Assembly: GCA_937968015.1 (NCBI GenBank)
Contig: CALBSO010000059.1
Coordinates: forward strand, 1-64,000
DNA from: an uncultured Thermomicrobia bacterium
GTDB lineage: Bacteria; Chloroflexota; Chloroflexia; Thermomicrobiales; JALYUS01
Direction: 5' to 3'
DNA length: 64,000 nt
The position numbers and the translations under genes were made by a program. Shown here one piece after another: positions 33,558 to 42,012 of the stretch (its first letter is position 1; each line of letters starts with the position of its first letter). The notes under the pieces are model-generated. The model had not been told where the DNA came from. It searched no databases and was given only the letters and a program-made list of their open reading frames with translations.

Positions 33558-34312
33558 GCGTCACAACCCGGACAACGCCGAAAACGCCGCCCGCGCATCG
33601 CGACGAACGCGACCGCGTTGATGCCTTCCGGCGCACGCGCCTGTACGGGGCGCTGTTTCGCGGCACGCGCTGGGCATTCCGCGCGGCGTTCGTGCCGTTG
33701 ATGCGCCTCGATGTGCGGGGTCTTGAGAATGTGCCGCGTCGGGGCGCGCTGATCATTGCGAGCAATCATCTGCATAACTTCGACCCCGAAGTCGTCGGCG
33801 CGGTGATCCCCCGGACGGTCTTCATCATGGCGAAGAAGGAACTCTTCACCGTCCCCGTTGTCGGTGGCTTCATCCGCTTCTTTGGCGCGTTTCCCATTGA
33901 TCGGGGCGCGGCCGATCGGGTCGCCCTGCGTTACGCCGTGCATCTCGTTGAGGACGGCGAGGCGCTCCTGATGTTCCCGGAGGGGACACGCTCGCTGACG
34001 GCGAAGATCGAGAAGGTGCTGCCTGGCGCGGCGTTCGTCGCCTTGCGGACAGGCGCGCCGATCCTGCCCGTCGCCGTGACCGGTACCGAGACGCTGCCGT
34101 TCGATGCGAAGGCGGCAGCGGCGGGGCGCAGGCGGCAAGGCCGCGCGCGCGTGACGGTGACGTTCGGCGCGCCCTTCCACCTCGGCCCTGGCGCGGACGG
34201 CAAGCGGCCGACAATGGCGGCGGCGGCGGACGAGATGATGCGCCATATCGCCGCGCTCTTGCCACCGGAGTATCGCGGCATCTATGCCGACACGAGCGAG
34301 GGCGGCGCGTGA
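33554..34312 (+). CDS. plsC: 1-acyl-sn-glycerol-3-phosphate acyltransferase (PlsC family)
   Basis: Transfers an acyl chain to lysophosphatidic acid. The catalytic HxxxxD motif is SNHLHNFDPEV, and the substrate motif FPEGTRSL follows, with MAKKELFTVPVVGGFIRFFG and FPIDRG between. It overlaps cmk by 4 bp and is joined to the TPR gene by a GTGATGG overlap at 34309-34312. The cmk-plsC order is a widespread operon. Confidence 0.92.
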   Translation: MSVTTRTTPKTPPAHRDERDRVDAFRRTRLYGALFRGTRWAFRAAFVPLMRLDVRGLENVPRRGALIIASNHLHNFDPEVVGAVIPRTVFIMAKKELFTVPVVGGFIRFFGAFPIDRGAADRVALRYAVHLVEDGEALLMFPEGTRSLTAKIEKVLPGAAFVALRTGAPILPVAVTGTETLPFDAKAAAAGRRRQGRARVTVTFGAPFHLGPGADGKRPTMAAAADEMMRHIAALLPPEYRGIYADTSEGGA

Positions 34313-36006
34313 TGGACGGCACCGGCCGCTCGGCGCGCGAGCATGTCGCGGCGATCCAATCCGCGTTGGAGGATGGCGACAACGAGGGCGCCGCCGATCT
34401 CGCCGGACAGGGTCTTGCGGTCTTCCCGGATGCCGCCGTCTTCCACTGCCTGCGGGGGATTGCGCTCTTCGCCCTCGGCGCGAACGGAGAGGCGAAAACG
34501 CACCTCGCCGCCGCGCTCGCCGTTGACCCGCTCGACAATGCCCCGCTCCTCGCGCTCGCCGGGCTGGCCGACGCGGAAGGCGACCCCTACACCGCCGCCG
34601 AATATTTCCTGACCGCGTGGGAGCACGATCCGTCGAACCGCGACCTCCGCGCCGAACTGACCGCGCGGCTGGCGTCGCTCTATGGACCGGAAGGGTACTT
34701 GCAGTTCACCCGGCCCGCGCTCGCCGCCCTCTATGTTCGCAATTGCTACCCGGAGCGCGCCGCCCGCGAGTACCGCGCCATCCTCACCGAGCATCCGAAC
34801 CGGACGGACCTTCGCCTCGCCGCCGCGCTCGCGCAGTGGCGACTGGGCAACCTGGCGGAGACGATCGAGGAGTGTACCGCCCTCCTGACCGAGCAGCCGA
34901 ACGTCGTTTCGGCCCGTTGGGCGTTGGCGGATGCGCTGGCGCGGCGCGGCAACGGCGATTTGGCGAGGGAGCACGCGAAACAGGCGGCCTGCTTCGATCC
35001 GGATGGCGCGATCGCGCATGTATTGATCGCGGGCAACCCGGATGCGGCGATCGTTGACCCCGACGAACCCCTGCACGTGCCGGACGACTGGCGAGATCGC
35101 CTGCCGCCCGCCGCTACAGGCGGGACAGATGCAGCGACACCGACCGAACCCGACGCGAGGGAAGCCGAGCCTGAGCCGTCGCTTCCCGCCGACATTGAAG
35201 AACCGGCCGTGAAGTCCGACACGATGCGGCTGGTGGAAGCATTATCCAGCCTCGCGGCGGCGCTCGTGGAAGCGAAGGCCGCCGAACCCGATACCGATCT
35301 GCCGCGCGTGCAGCCGGAAGCGGCTACGGAACCGGAGGAAACAGGATTGACATTGCCCGGTGCGGCGGGCCTCGCGGAGGCAATCGCCGCGCTCGATATG
35401 CCCGTTGACGTGCCTCCCGAACCACCCGTTGAATCGCTGCCGCACCCGCTCGACGTGCCGTATGCCGAACGGGAAGACGCGGACGCGATCGCGGAAGCGC
35501 CAACTGCGATCGCGGACGAGCCGGAGCCGGTCATCGCCGTCGTTGACGAGGACGGCGCGATTATCGCCACGCAGCAGGGTGGTGAGCCATCGCTGGATGC
35601 GGCGGACGTTCTGCCCACCCCCCAACTCTCTCCCGCGGGCGCCCTCTGGGCAGGAGGAAGGGGAGACGGAGGGAGGGGTCGCGAACCGCGCTCCCAGGAG
35701 ATCGCGCCGAAAGGGCACCCGGAGTCCTCAGCCCTTGATCTGGTGCGGGCGGGGGATGTCGCACGGGCGGTTGGCGGGATGCGGGCGGCGCTGGCGGCGG
35801 CGGGCACGGATCACGATCAACTGCATGCCCTCTTGCCCGGCCTTCGCGCCCTCGTGGATGCCACGCCCGAACGCCCCGACTCCCGGCGGCTCCTCGGCGA
35901 CGCATACGCCCGCCTCGGCCTCTACGCCCAGGCACAAGGCCAGTATCGCCAAGCCCTCCTCGTCCGCATCGCGGGCAAGGGCGCGGGCCGCGAACGACCC
36001 CCTTAA
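34309..36006 (+). CDS. Tetratricopeptide-repeat protein with acidic linker
   Basis: A 565-residue protein with no signal peptide. The N-terminal 240 residues are TPR-like helical pairs (LALAGLADAEGDPYTAAEYF; AALAQWRLGNLAETIEECTA; ALADALARRGNGDLAREHA). A long Glu/Pro/Ala-rich linker, about residues 250-460, is followed by one or two further TPRs at the end (LLGDAYARLGLYAQAQGQYR). Residues about 437-463 are encoded by a repeat (35618-35697). The start is GTG 34309 or ATG 34312, overlapping the plsC stop. It probably acts as a scaffold; no partner is known. Confidence 0.82.
   Translation: MMDGTGRSAREHVAAIQSALEDGDNEGAADLAGQGLAVFPDAAVFHCLRGIALFALGANGEAKTHLAAALAVDPLDNAPLLALAGLADAEGDPYTAAEYFLTAWEHDPSNRDLRAELTARLASLYGPEGYLQFTRPALAALYVRNCYPERAAREYRAILTEHPNRTDLRLAAALAQWRLGNLAETIEECTALLTEQPNVVSARWALADALARRGNGDLAREHAKQAACFDPDGAIAHVLIAGNPDAAIVDPDEPLHVPDDWRDRLPPAATGGTDAATPTEPDAREAEPEPSLPADIEEPAVKSDTMRLVEALSSLAAALVEAKAAEPDTDLPRVQPEAATEPEETGLTLPGAAGLAEAIAALDMPVDVPPEPPVESLPHPLDVPYAEREDADAIAEAPTAIADEPEPVIAVVDEDGAIIATQQGGEPSLDAADVLPTPQLSPAGALWAGGRGDGGRGREPRSQEIAPKGHPESSALDLVRAGDVARAVGGMRAALAAAGTDHDQLHALLPGLRALVDATPERPDSRRLLGDAYARLGLYAQAQGQYRQALLVRIAGKGAGRERPP
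35618..35697. repeat. C-rich/G-rich repeat with GGGCGCCCTCTGGGCAG core inside the TPR gene
   Basis: CCCACCCCCCAACTCTCTCC, CGCGGGCGCCCTCTGGGCAG, GAGGAAGGGGAGACGGAGGG and a GGTCGCGAACCGCG palindrome. The core is the inverse of that at 18254-18271 and 25193-25212. It is read in frame (PTPQLSPAGALWAGGRGDGG). Confidence 0.75.
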
Positions 36007-36017
36007 TGGAGGAACGC

Positions 36018-36596
36018 ATGGTCGCGCAACCGCAGGTCATCACCGTGAACGGCGCGGCGACGCGCCCCGCGACCGCCGATCAGGCGACCGTCCTGTTTCT
36101 CGCCGAGGGGACGGGCGCGACGGTCGGGCAGGCCCTCCGCGCGCACGCCGAAGAGGTGCAGCGGGTGGTGCAGGCGTTAATCGGCTGTGGCGCGCCGCAG
36201 GCAGACATCCACGGGAGCGCGCCCCGCATCCTCGAAGAAGACGAGCCTGGTCTGCCCAGCAACGCGCAGCGGGCGAACACGACCTCGCGGGTGGGCGGCG
36301 TGATTCGTGTCGTCCTCTACGACTTTGTCCGGCTCGGACAAATCGTTGATGCCGCGCTCAACGCGGGCGCGGCGTTCGGCGGCATCACCTTCGGCCTGCG
36401 CGACGAAAAGGACGCACGCCAAATCGCCCTCGCCGCAGCCCTCGCGGACGCCCGTGCCACCGGGGAGGCAATCGCCGTCACCTTCGGCAAATCCCTCAGC
36501 GCAGCCCTCGGCGTCGCCGAAGAATCCGTCGCCTTCGATGGCGTCGGCGAATACACCGCCCGCGTGCGCGTGACATTCATGCTCCTGAACGCATGA
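36018..36596 (+). CDS. SIMPL-domain (DUF541) protein
   Basis: A 192-residue SIMPL-domain protein. It has VITVNGAATRPATADQATV at the start and INDLS-like beta-alpha repeats with RVGGVIRVVLYDFVRLGQIV, then the C-terminal ALADARATGEAIAVTFGKSL, typical of the family. No signal peptide is present, unlike many SIMPL proteins. ATG 36018 follows GGAGGAACGC; an ATG at 36006 is less likely. Relatives bind metals or stress proteins, but no role is established here. Confidence 0.8.
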   Translation: MVAQPQVITVNGAATRPATADQATVLFLAEGTGATVGQALRAHAEEVQRVVQALIGCGAPQADIHGSAPRILEEDEPGLPSNAQRANTTSRVGGVIRVVLYDFVRLGQIVDAALNAGAAFGGITFGLRDEKDARQIALAAALADARATGEAIAVTFGKSLSAALGVAEESVAFDGVGEYTARVRVTFMLLNA

Positions 36597-36635
36597 CGCC
36601 GACAATACTCCCTGATGGTCGGAAGGAGAGAGTCA

Positions 36636-37271
36636 ATGCACGCGGACGATGCGAGTAATCTCCACGCCCTTACCGTTCTCCGAAAGCTTGGGACAGAGCC
36701 GTTCCACGCCGCGCGGCAGGTGTTGCCCTTCACGCTTCTCGATTTTTGGCGATGGTGCAGTTCCGATCTTACGAATAACGCGATGCGTGGCGTTGTCGCG
36801 GAGTACTTGGTTGCGTGCGATTTAGGTTTGGCAGATGGGATACGGGTGGAATGGGATGCATATGATTTGAAGACTCAAGAAGGCATCAAAGTCGAGGTGA
36901 AGTCTGCGGCATATCTCCAGAGTTGGCATCAAGAGAAACTTTCCGCGATCTCTTTCGGGATTCAGCCAACGATTGGCTGGAACGCGAGTACGAACGAATA
37001 CAGTACCGAGCGCAGAAGGCAGGCAGATGTGTATGTGTTCGCATTGTTGCATCATCAAGACAAAACGACGCTCGATCCTCTGAATGTTGATCAATGGGAA
37101 TTCTATCTGCTACCAACGTCGGTCTTGGATGACAAGGTGGCGACGCAGAAGCAGATAGGCTTCGTGACGTTGCTGCGCCTGACGCCAACGAAGGTCCGGT
37201 TTGGCGAAATTGCCACAGCAATCGAACATCTATTTCTGTCGTCAGACAACCATCGTGGCAGTGCGATATGA
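36636..37271 (+). CDS. Restriction-endonuclease-like (PD-(D/E)XK) protein, unknown
   Basis: A 211-residue protein. It contains GVVAEYLVACDLG, VEWDAYDLKTQEGIKVEVKS then AAYLQSW, resembling a PD-(D/E)XK nuclease core (Glu, then Asp, then E-x-K). The remainder (KQIGFVTLLRLTP; VYVFALLHHQDK) has the alternating strand-helix look of that fold. ATG 36636 follows GGAAGGAGAGAG. GC content is visibly lower than in neighbours. No methyltransferase or other defence gene is adjacent. The substrate is unknown. Confidence 0.6.
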   Translation: MHADDASNLHALTVLRKLGTEPFHAARQVLPFTLLDFWRWCSSDLTNNAMRGVVAEYLVACDLGLADGIRVEWDAYDLKTQEGIKVEVKSAAYLQSWHQEKLSAISFGIQPTIGWNASTNEYSTERRRQADVYVFALLHHQDKTTLDPLNVDQWEFYLLPTSVLDDKVATQKQIGFVTLLRLTPTKVRFGEIATAIEHLFLSSDNHRGSAI

Positions 37272-37310
37272 TGCACGACGACATTGGATGATTGATTCGA
37301 GGAGGAGTAT

Positions 37311-37769
37311 GTGGCGGAGATTGAGCGGACGCTGGTGATCGCGAAGCCGGACGCGGTGCAGCGAGGGTTGGTGGGGGAGATTATCGGGCGGCTGGAGCGG
37401 CGCGGGCTGCAACTAATCGCGTGCAAGATGATTCATGTGAGCCGTGCGCTCGCCGAGGAGCATTACGCGGAGCACAAGGGCAAGGGCTTCTTCGAGGGGT
37501 TAGTCTCCTTTATCATCTCGTCGCCCGTCGTCGTTGCCGTCTTCGCCGGGCCGGGCGCGATTGCCACCGTCCGCAAGATGAACGGCGCGACGAACCCCGC
37601 GAACGCGGAACCCGGTACGGTGCGTGGCGACCTCGGCTTGGATGTCGGGCGCAACCTCGTCCACGCGTCGGACGGCGCGGAGAGTGCGGCGCGGGAGATC
37701 GGCCTCTGGTTCACACCCGACGAAATTCTCTCGTGGGAGCGCACGAACGAGCGCTGGATTCGCGAATGA
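37311..37769 (+). CDS. ndk: Nucleoside diphosphate kinase
   Basis: Balances NTP pools by phosphate transfer through a His. It starts AEIERTLVIAKPDAVQRGLVGEI, and the catalytic His is in NLVHASDGAESAAREIGLWF. 152 residues, normal size. The start is GTG 37311 with GAGGAGG 5 bp upstream. It stands after the nuclease-like gene. Confidence 0.94.
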   Translation: MAEIERTLVIAKPDAVQRGLVGEIIGRLERRGLQLIACKMIHVSRALAEEHYAEHKGKGFFEGLVSFIISSPVVVAVFAGPGAIATVRKMNGATNPANAEPGTVRGDLGLDVGRNLVHASDGAESAAREIGLWFTPDEILSWERTNERWIRE

Positions 37770-38174
37770 GCCGGTGGCACAGGCAAAAGCCTGTGCGTCC
37801 ATTACCGTCAAATTCTTAGGATTCATCAGCCCGCGCCACCATGTATGAGCATATTCGGATAATCGCGGCCGGGAATAATCCGGCCGTTCGCGTGTTAGAA
37901 CCTGTGCGGGGCGAGAGACCCCGCAGGGATTTATTGAAAACCACACATTGATACGAGACGACTTTCAGTGACATAGCATATTCCTTTCCTTCCCTCCTCC
38001 TTCCCGGTCCGGTATCACCCGCACCGGACCACAAAGACCGGCGACCGCGAGGTTGCCGGTCTTTGCTATGCTTGCGGTCCGTACGAGCCGCGCGGCGCGT
38101 GGCGCGTGGCGCGTTGCTTGCATCGTACCGCGTTCAGGGAAATGGCAGAAGCCTGCCACCACCGGAGGAAATGC
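37770..38174. other. Intergenic region with five perfect hairpins
   Basis: About 400 bp between ndk and an MFS gene. Inverted repeats are GCACAGGC/GCCTGTGC (37777-37796), CGGCCGG/CCGGCCG (37866-37886), TGCGGGG/CCCCGCA (37905-37925), GGTCCGGT/ACCGGACC (38006-38030) and CAAAGACCGGC/GCCGGTCTTTG (38032-38065). The first may be the ndk terminator and the last is terminator-like. The middle part could be a structured RNA; a minus-strand 72-codon frame across it looks like chance. Confidence 0.45.
38032..38065. terminator. Terminator-like hairpin CAAAGACCGGC..GCCGGTCTTTG
   Basis: An 11-bp perfect stem with a 12-nt loop and short T-rich right flank. Could terminate in either direction. Confidence 0.5.
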
Positions 38175-39488
38175 ATGGTGCAGGGCACGGGAACGCCGAC
38201 AACAACTGATCCTCCCCGACCGGAGGTGTTCGAGCCTGTCGAGCAGCCGCGCCTCAGTCTGGGTGAGATTCGGCGGATCGCCCAGCGGCCGGGCTTGCGC
38301 AATATCTGGCTCGCGCAGATCGTCTCGCAACTCGGCGACGGCATGTTCACGACAGCGATTGCCCTCGCCGTCCTCAATCGTACGAACTCCGGCACCGCGC
38401 TCTCGCTGACGGTGATCGCGCAGTTTTTGCCCTTCCTCTTCCTCGGCATCGTCGCGGGCGCGCTCGTGGACCGCTGGGAGCGGCGGCTGACGATGGTCGT
38501 CTCGGACATCATCCGGGGCGGCGTCGTGCTGCTTATCCCGATCCTCGACTGGCTCGGCGTGCTGCATCCATCGAGTTATGCCATCGTCGCCTTCCTGCTC
38601 ACGACCGCCGGGCTGTTTTTCGACCCCGCCAAGAGTGCGATTGTCCCAACGCTCGTCTCCCGCGCGTCGCTTGCCCGCACGAACGCGCTACTCGAATCCA
38701 CGCGGCAGGTGTTGTTCGTTGCCGGGCCAGCGGTCGGTGGCGTGCTGATCGCCGTCGTCGGGATTGGCGGTGTCTTCATCGCGGACGGTGCGACCTTCTT
38801 CATTTCCGCGCTCATCCTCTTTGGCGTGCCACGCGCCCGGCCGGAAGAGGCGCCGATCCCGGAGGGGGAGGACGAGACAGGTGGCGAAGGGTTGGGGACG
38901 GCGATCCGTCGCGGTCTCGACTATATCCGTACGAACCGGCTGCTCCGGCTGATCGTCGGCGTCGGCTCGGCACTCAACTTCTTCCTCTCGCCCCTACCCA
39001 TTCTCATCCCACTCTTCTTCACGCAGGTGCTTCACACGGGGTCCTCCGCCTTCGGCGCGGCGATCTCGATCATCTTCATCGGCTTCCTGATCGGCGCGGT
39101 GCTCGTCGGCGCGTTTGCGCCGCGTGTCGGCAAGGGGTGGCTGACCGTCTTCGGCGTCCTGCTCGCGGGGGTGGCGACGGGCCTGTTCGCACTCGGGCCA
39201 CCCGTCATCGTCGTCCTCGGGCTCGCGCTGCTCGGCGGCGTGGCAATTGGCGCGCTCAATGTCTGCGAATCCACCGTCATCCAGGAGAACGCGCCGGACG
39301 CGATGCGCGGTCGCGTTTTCGCGGTCTACGAGAGCGTTTCGCAGGGCGGGCGGGCGATCGCGGTCGCCCTCTCCGGTGTACTGGCGGATTTGATTGGCGT
39401 CTCGTGGCTCTTTCTGGCAGTCGGGATGCTCGTGCTCGTCTGCGGCGGCGCGCTCGTTCTCAGTCCGACGATCCGTGCGGCAAAGTGA
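38175..39488 (+). CDS. MFS transporter (MFS_3/EntS-type exporter)
   Basis: A 12-TM major facilitator with the start region LRNIWLAQIVSQLGDGMFTTAIALAV, loop motif DRWERRLTMVVSD and FFDPAKSAIVPTLVSRASL, typical of the MFS_3 group (enterobactin exporter EntS and macrolide MefA relatives). ATG 38175 follows GGAGGA; upstream in-frame ATGs lack a ribosome site. The substrate is unknown. A relative is at 56296-57600 on the other strand. Confidence 0.88.
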   Translation: MVQGTGTPTTTDPPRPEVFEPVEQPRLSLGEIRRIAQRPGLRNIWLAQIVSQLGDGMFTTAIALAVLNRTNSGTALSLTVIAQFLPFLFLGIVAGALVDRWERRLTMVVSDIIRGGVVLLIPILDWLGVLHPSSYAIVAFLLTTAGLFFDPAKSAIVPTLVSRASLARTNALLESTRQVLFVAGPAVGGVLIAVVGIGGVFIADGATFFISALILFGVPRARPEEAPIPEGEDETGGEGLGTAIRRGLDYIRTNRLLRLIVGVGSALNFFLSPLPILIPLFFTQVLHTGSSAFGAAISIIFIGFLIGAVLVGAFAPRVGKGWLTVFGVLLAGVATGLFALGPPVIVVLGLALLGGVAIGALNVCESTVIQENAPDAMRGRVFAVYESVSQGGRAIAVALSGVLADLIGVSWLFLAVGMLVLVCGGALVLSPTIRAAK

Positions 39489-39647
39489 GACTGCAGCCCC
39501 GCGGTGGCGGGAGAGGGGAGCGTGGATACGGAAGCCTTGAGGGTGTTGTGCGCGCAGGGCTCCCGATCACGCCTGACTTGTTACTCCTTTCCGCACGTCC
39601 TATGATGACGCTATCGGGCACGTCAGCACGGTGGAAAGGGGAGCGAC

Positions 39648-40442
39648 ATGACAGCGACGGCAACGGAGACGTACCAGCATATTCTCATCGCGATGGACGG
39701 CTCTGTCGCCACGATCACGATGAACCGCCCGGAGCGGCGGAACGCCCTCTCACTCGCGCATATGGAAGAGTTGATGCACTGCCTGAAGGCAATCGGGCAG
39801 GAGCGCTCGGTAGCCGCCGTGATCTTGCGTGGCAACGGGCCGGCCTTCTGCGCCGGGCACGATCTCAGCGAGATGATTGGGCAGGAGCCAGGCGCGTATC
39901 GGCACATCTTCGCCGTCTGCTGCGAACTGATGGGGACGATCCAGGCCATCCCGCAGCCGGTGATCGCCCAGGTGCATGGCATCGCCACCGCCGCCGGGTG
40001 CCAGTTAGTCGCGACGTGCGATCTCGCGATTGCCGCTGAGGAGGCGCGTTTTGCCACACCGGGCGTCAAGATCGGCCTCTTCTGCTCGACGCCAATGGTC
40101 GCGCTCAGTCGGGCGGTCGGACGGAAGAAGGCGATGGAGATGTTGCTGACGGGCGATCTCATCCCCGCGCACGAAGCGCTGGCCGCCGGGCTGGTGAACA
40201 ACGTCGTGCCCGCCGCCGCACTGGAAAGCGCAACGCACACCCTCGCCGAAAAGATCGCCGCCAGCAGCCACCTGGTCATCGGCATTGGCAAGCAGGCGTT
40301 CTATCGCCAACTGGAGATGCCGCAGCACCAGGCATACGACTACGCGATGGAGGTGATGGCCTTCAACGCGACCTTCGCCGACGCGCAGGAGGGCATGTGC
40401 GCCTTCCTCGAAAAGCGGCATCCCGAATGGCGGAATACATAG
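39648..40442 (+). CDS. Enoyl-CoA hydratase/isomerase family protein
   Basis: A crotonase-fold protein of 264 residues. IAMDGSVATITMNRPERRNALS gives the first oxyanion strand, and PAFCAGHDLSEM holds the CoA loop. The catalytic region VHGIATAAGCQLVATCDLAIA lacks the paired Glu residues of true hydratases (Ala/Cys in their place). It may therefore have isomerase, other or unknown activity. ATG 39648 follows GGGGAG. About 160 bp upstream shows no gene. Confidence 0.85.
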   Translation: MTATATETYQHILIAMDGSVATITMNRPERRNALSLAHMEELMHCLKAIGQERSVAAVILRGNGPAFCAGHDLSEMIGQEPGAYRHIFAVCCELMGTIQAIPQPVIAQVHGIATAAGCQLVATCDLAIAAEEARFATPGVKIGLFCSTPMVALSRAVGRKKAMEMLLTGDLIPAHEALAAGLVNNVVPAAALESATHTLAEKIAASSHLVIGIGKQAFYRQLEMPQHQAYDYAMEVMAFNATFADAQEGMCAFLEKRHPEWRNT

Positions 40443-40478
40443 CGGGATGGATCGAGAGATCAGATACGAGGAGGGCAG

Positions 40479-40949
40479 ATGAAAGTCTATCTCGCGTCGC
40501 CCCTCGGCTTCGCGGCGTCCACCAAACCGTACATGGAGAAACTGGAAAAGGCGCTCGCCGGGACTGGCATTGACGTCATCAATCCGTGGAAGAGCGACTT
40601 CGTCGCGGCGTTCCGGCGCGCGAACGCGGTGACTGACTATGCGGAACGCGTCGCGGCACTGGGGCGAGTGAATACCGAGGTCGCGCGGAAGAATGAGCAG
40701 TCTATCCGGGCATCCGACATGGTACTCGCCGTCCTCGATGGCGTGGACGTGGATTCCGGCACGGCGAGCGAGATGGGTTTCGCCTTCGCGCTCGGCAAGC
40801 GCATCCATGGCCTCCGCACCGACACGCGCCTGATCGGCGACAACGAGGGCAGCGTCATCAACCTGCAGGTGCAGTACTGGATCGAGACGAGCGGCGGGAA
40901 ATTGGTGCGGACGCTCGCGGAGGCCATGGCCCTTTTCAGGGACGAGTAA
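40479..40949 (+). CDS. Nucleoside 2-deoxyribosyltransferase-like protein
   Basis: A 156-residue protein of the nucleoside 2-deoxyribosyltransferase/YtoQ-like fold: KVYLASPLGF at the start, Asp-rich ASDMVLAVLDGVDVDSGTASE, where the Glu after TAS is the nucleophile in the family. Preserved at that position: SGTASEMGFAFALGK. It would exchange purine or pyrimidine bases between deoxyribosides. ATG follows GGAGGGCAG. It lies 36 bp after the hydratase gene. Confidence 0.82.
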   Translation: MKVYLASPLGFAASTKPYMEKLEKALAGTGIDVINPWKSDFVAAFRRANAVTDYAERVAALGRVNTEVARKNEQSIRASDMVLAVLDGVDVDSGTASEMGFAFALGKRIHGLRTDTRLIGDNEGSVINLQVQYWIETSGGKLVRTLAEAMALFRDE

Positions 40950-40976
40950 ACGAACGGGGAGCGAAACCACTCATTA

Positions 40977-41894
40977 CTATCTGCGTCGCAACCGCGGATC
41001 GAGGGCGTCGCGCAGGCCGTCCCCCATCAGATTGAAGGCGAGGACGGTAACGAAGATCGCCATGCCGGGGAAGAGCGTCAGCCACCACGCGCCGTTCAAG
41101 AGTTCCGTCTGCCCCTGTTGCAGCATGTTGCCCCAACTGGGCGTCGGGATCTGCACGCCGAGGCCGAGGTAGGAGAGCGCCGCTTCCAGGAGGATCGCAT
41201 AGGAGAGCCAGAGCGTTGCCTCGACGATGATGACGGCGAGTGTGTTCGGGAAGAGATGCCGCCGGATGATCTGCGATGGCGTCGCGCCGATTGCCCGTGC
41301 CGCCGTGACGAACTCCTGATTCCGCAGCGAGAGGAACTGGCCGCGCACGAGCCGCGCCGCGCCCGGCCACGAGGTGAGGCCGATGACGATCACCGTCGTC
41401 TGCAAACTCGCCTTGAAGAGCGCGGCGGCGGAGATCAGCAGCAGAATCTGCGGGATGGATAAGAGAATATCGGTGAAGCGCATGATCAGCGCATCCACCC
41501 AGCCGCCGAAAAAGCCGGCGATCGCACCGAGCGCCGTGCCGACGCTCATGATAATCAGCACGGCGGTAAACCCGACGCTGAGCGAAACCCGCGCCCCGAC
41601 GATCAGACGCGCATAGACATCCCGCGTGTTCCGGTCCGTCCCGAGCCAGTGCTCGGCGCTGGGCGGCTTGGAGCGAAAGCCCGCATTCTGGATATTCGCG
41701 TCATAGCGCGAGATCAGCGGCGCGGCGACGGCGATCGCGTACATCAGCGCGATGACGATCAGCCCCGCTACCGCCAGTTTGTTCTCGCGGAAGCGGCGCA
41801 AGACGACGCTCCGGCGTGGTTGCACCGTCGCGAGTCCGCGTTCCTCGGCATTGAGTGCGAACGGCTGCCGTGAGACATCGGTGGTCTGTGACAT
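40977..41894 (-). CDS. ABC transporter permease, DppC/OppC-type
   Basis: An inner-membrane permease with the OppC N-terminal motif (RPRRSVVLRRFRENKLAVAG), several TM helices and the cytoplasmic EAA loop FVTAARAIGATPSQIIRRHLFPN. The C-terminal EAALSYLGLGVQIPTPSWGN is a hallmark of the family. It pairs with the DppB-type permease at 42013. ATG 41894 follows GAGGAGC. The two ATPases expected for such an importer are not in the window. Confidence 0.93.
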   Translation of the reverse strand: MSQTTDVSRQPFALNAEERGLATVQPRRSVVLRRFRENKLAVAGLIVIALMYAIAVAAPLISRYDANIQNAGFRSKPPSAEHWLGTDRNTRDVYARLIVGARVSLSVGFTAVLIIMSVGTALGAIAGFFGGWVDALIMRFTDILLSIPQILLLISAAALFKASLQTTVIVIGLTSWPGAARLVRGQFLSLRNQEFVTAARAIGATPSQIIRRHLFPNTLAVIIVEATLWLSYAILLEAALSYLGLGVQIPTPSWGNMLQQGQTELLNGAWWLTLFPGMAIFVTVLAFNLMGDGLRDALDPRLRRR

Positions 41895-41910
41895 CGCTGC
41901 TCCTCAGAAC

Positions 41911-42008
41911 GAAGTAACGAGTAACGAGTAACGAGTCGAAAGTAAAAAGTCCAAAGTAACAAGTAACAAGGTGGCGCTACGTCGCTTCTTTCTTCTTGTT
42001 CCTCGTTA
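41911..42008. repeat. GAGTAACGAG tandem and AAGTAACAAG / CTTGTTCCTCGTTACG repeat
   Basis: Three tandem GTAACGA units, then AAAGTAAAAAGTCC, AAGTAACAAGTAACAAGG and an opposing TTCTTGTTCCTCGTTACGCG. It fills the gap between the two permease genes. Confidence 0.7.
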
Positions 42009-42012
42009 CGCG

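Noticed and set aside
37816..38034. Minus-strand 72-codon frame over the ndk-MFS gap
   Set aside because: The product is low similarity to anything, overlaps four hairpins and has no conserved features; the hairpins explain the sequence better.
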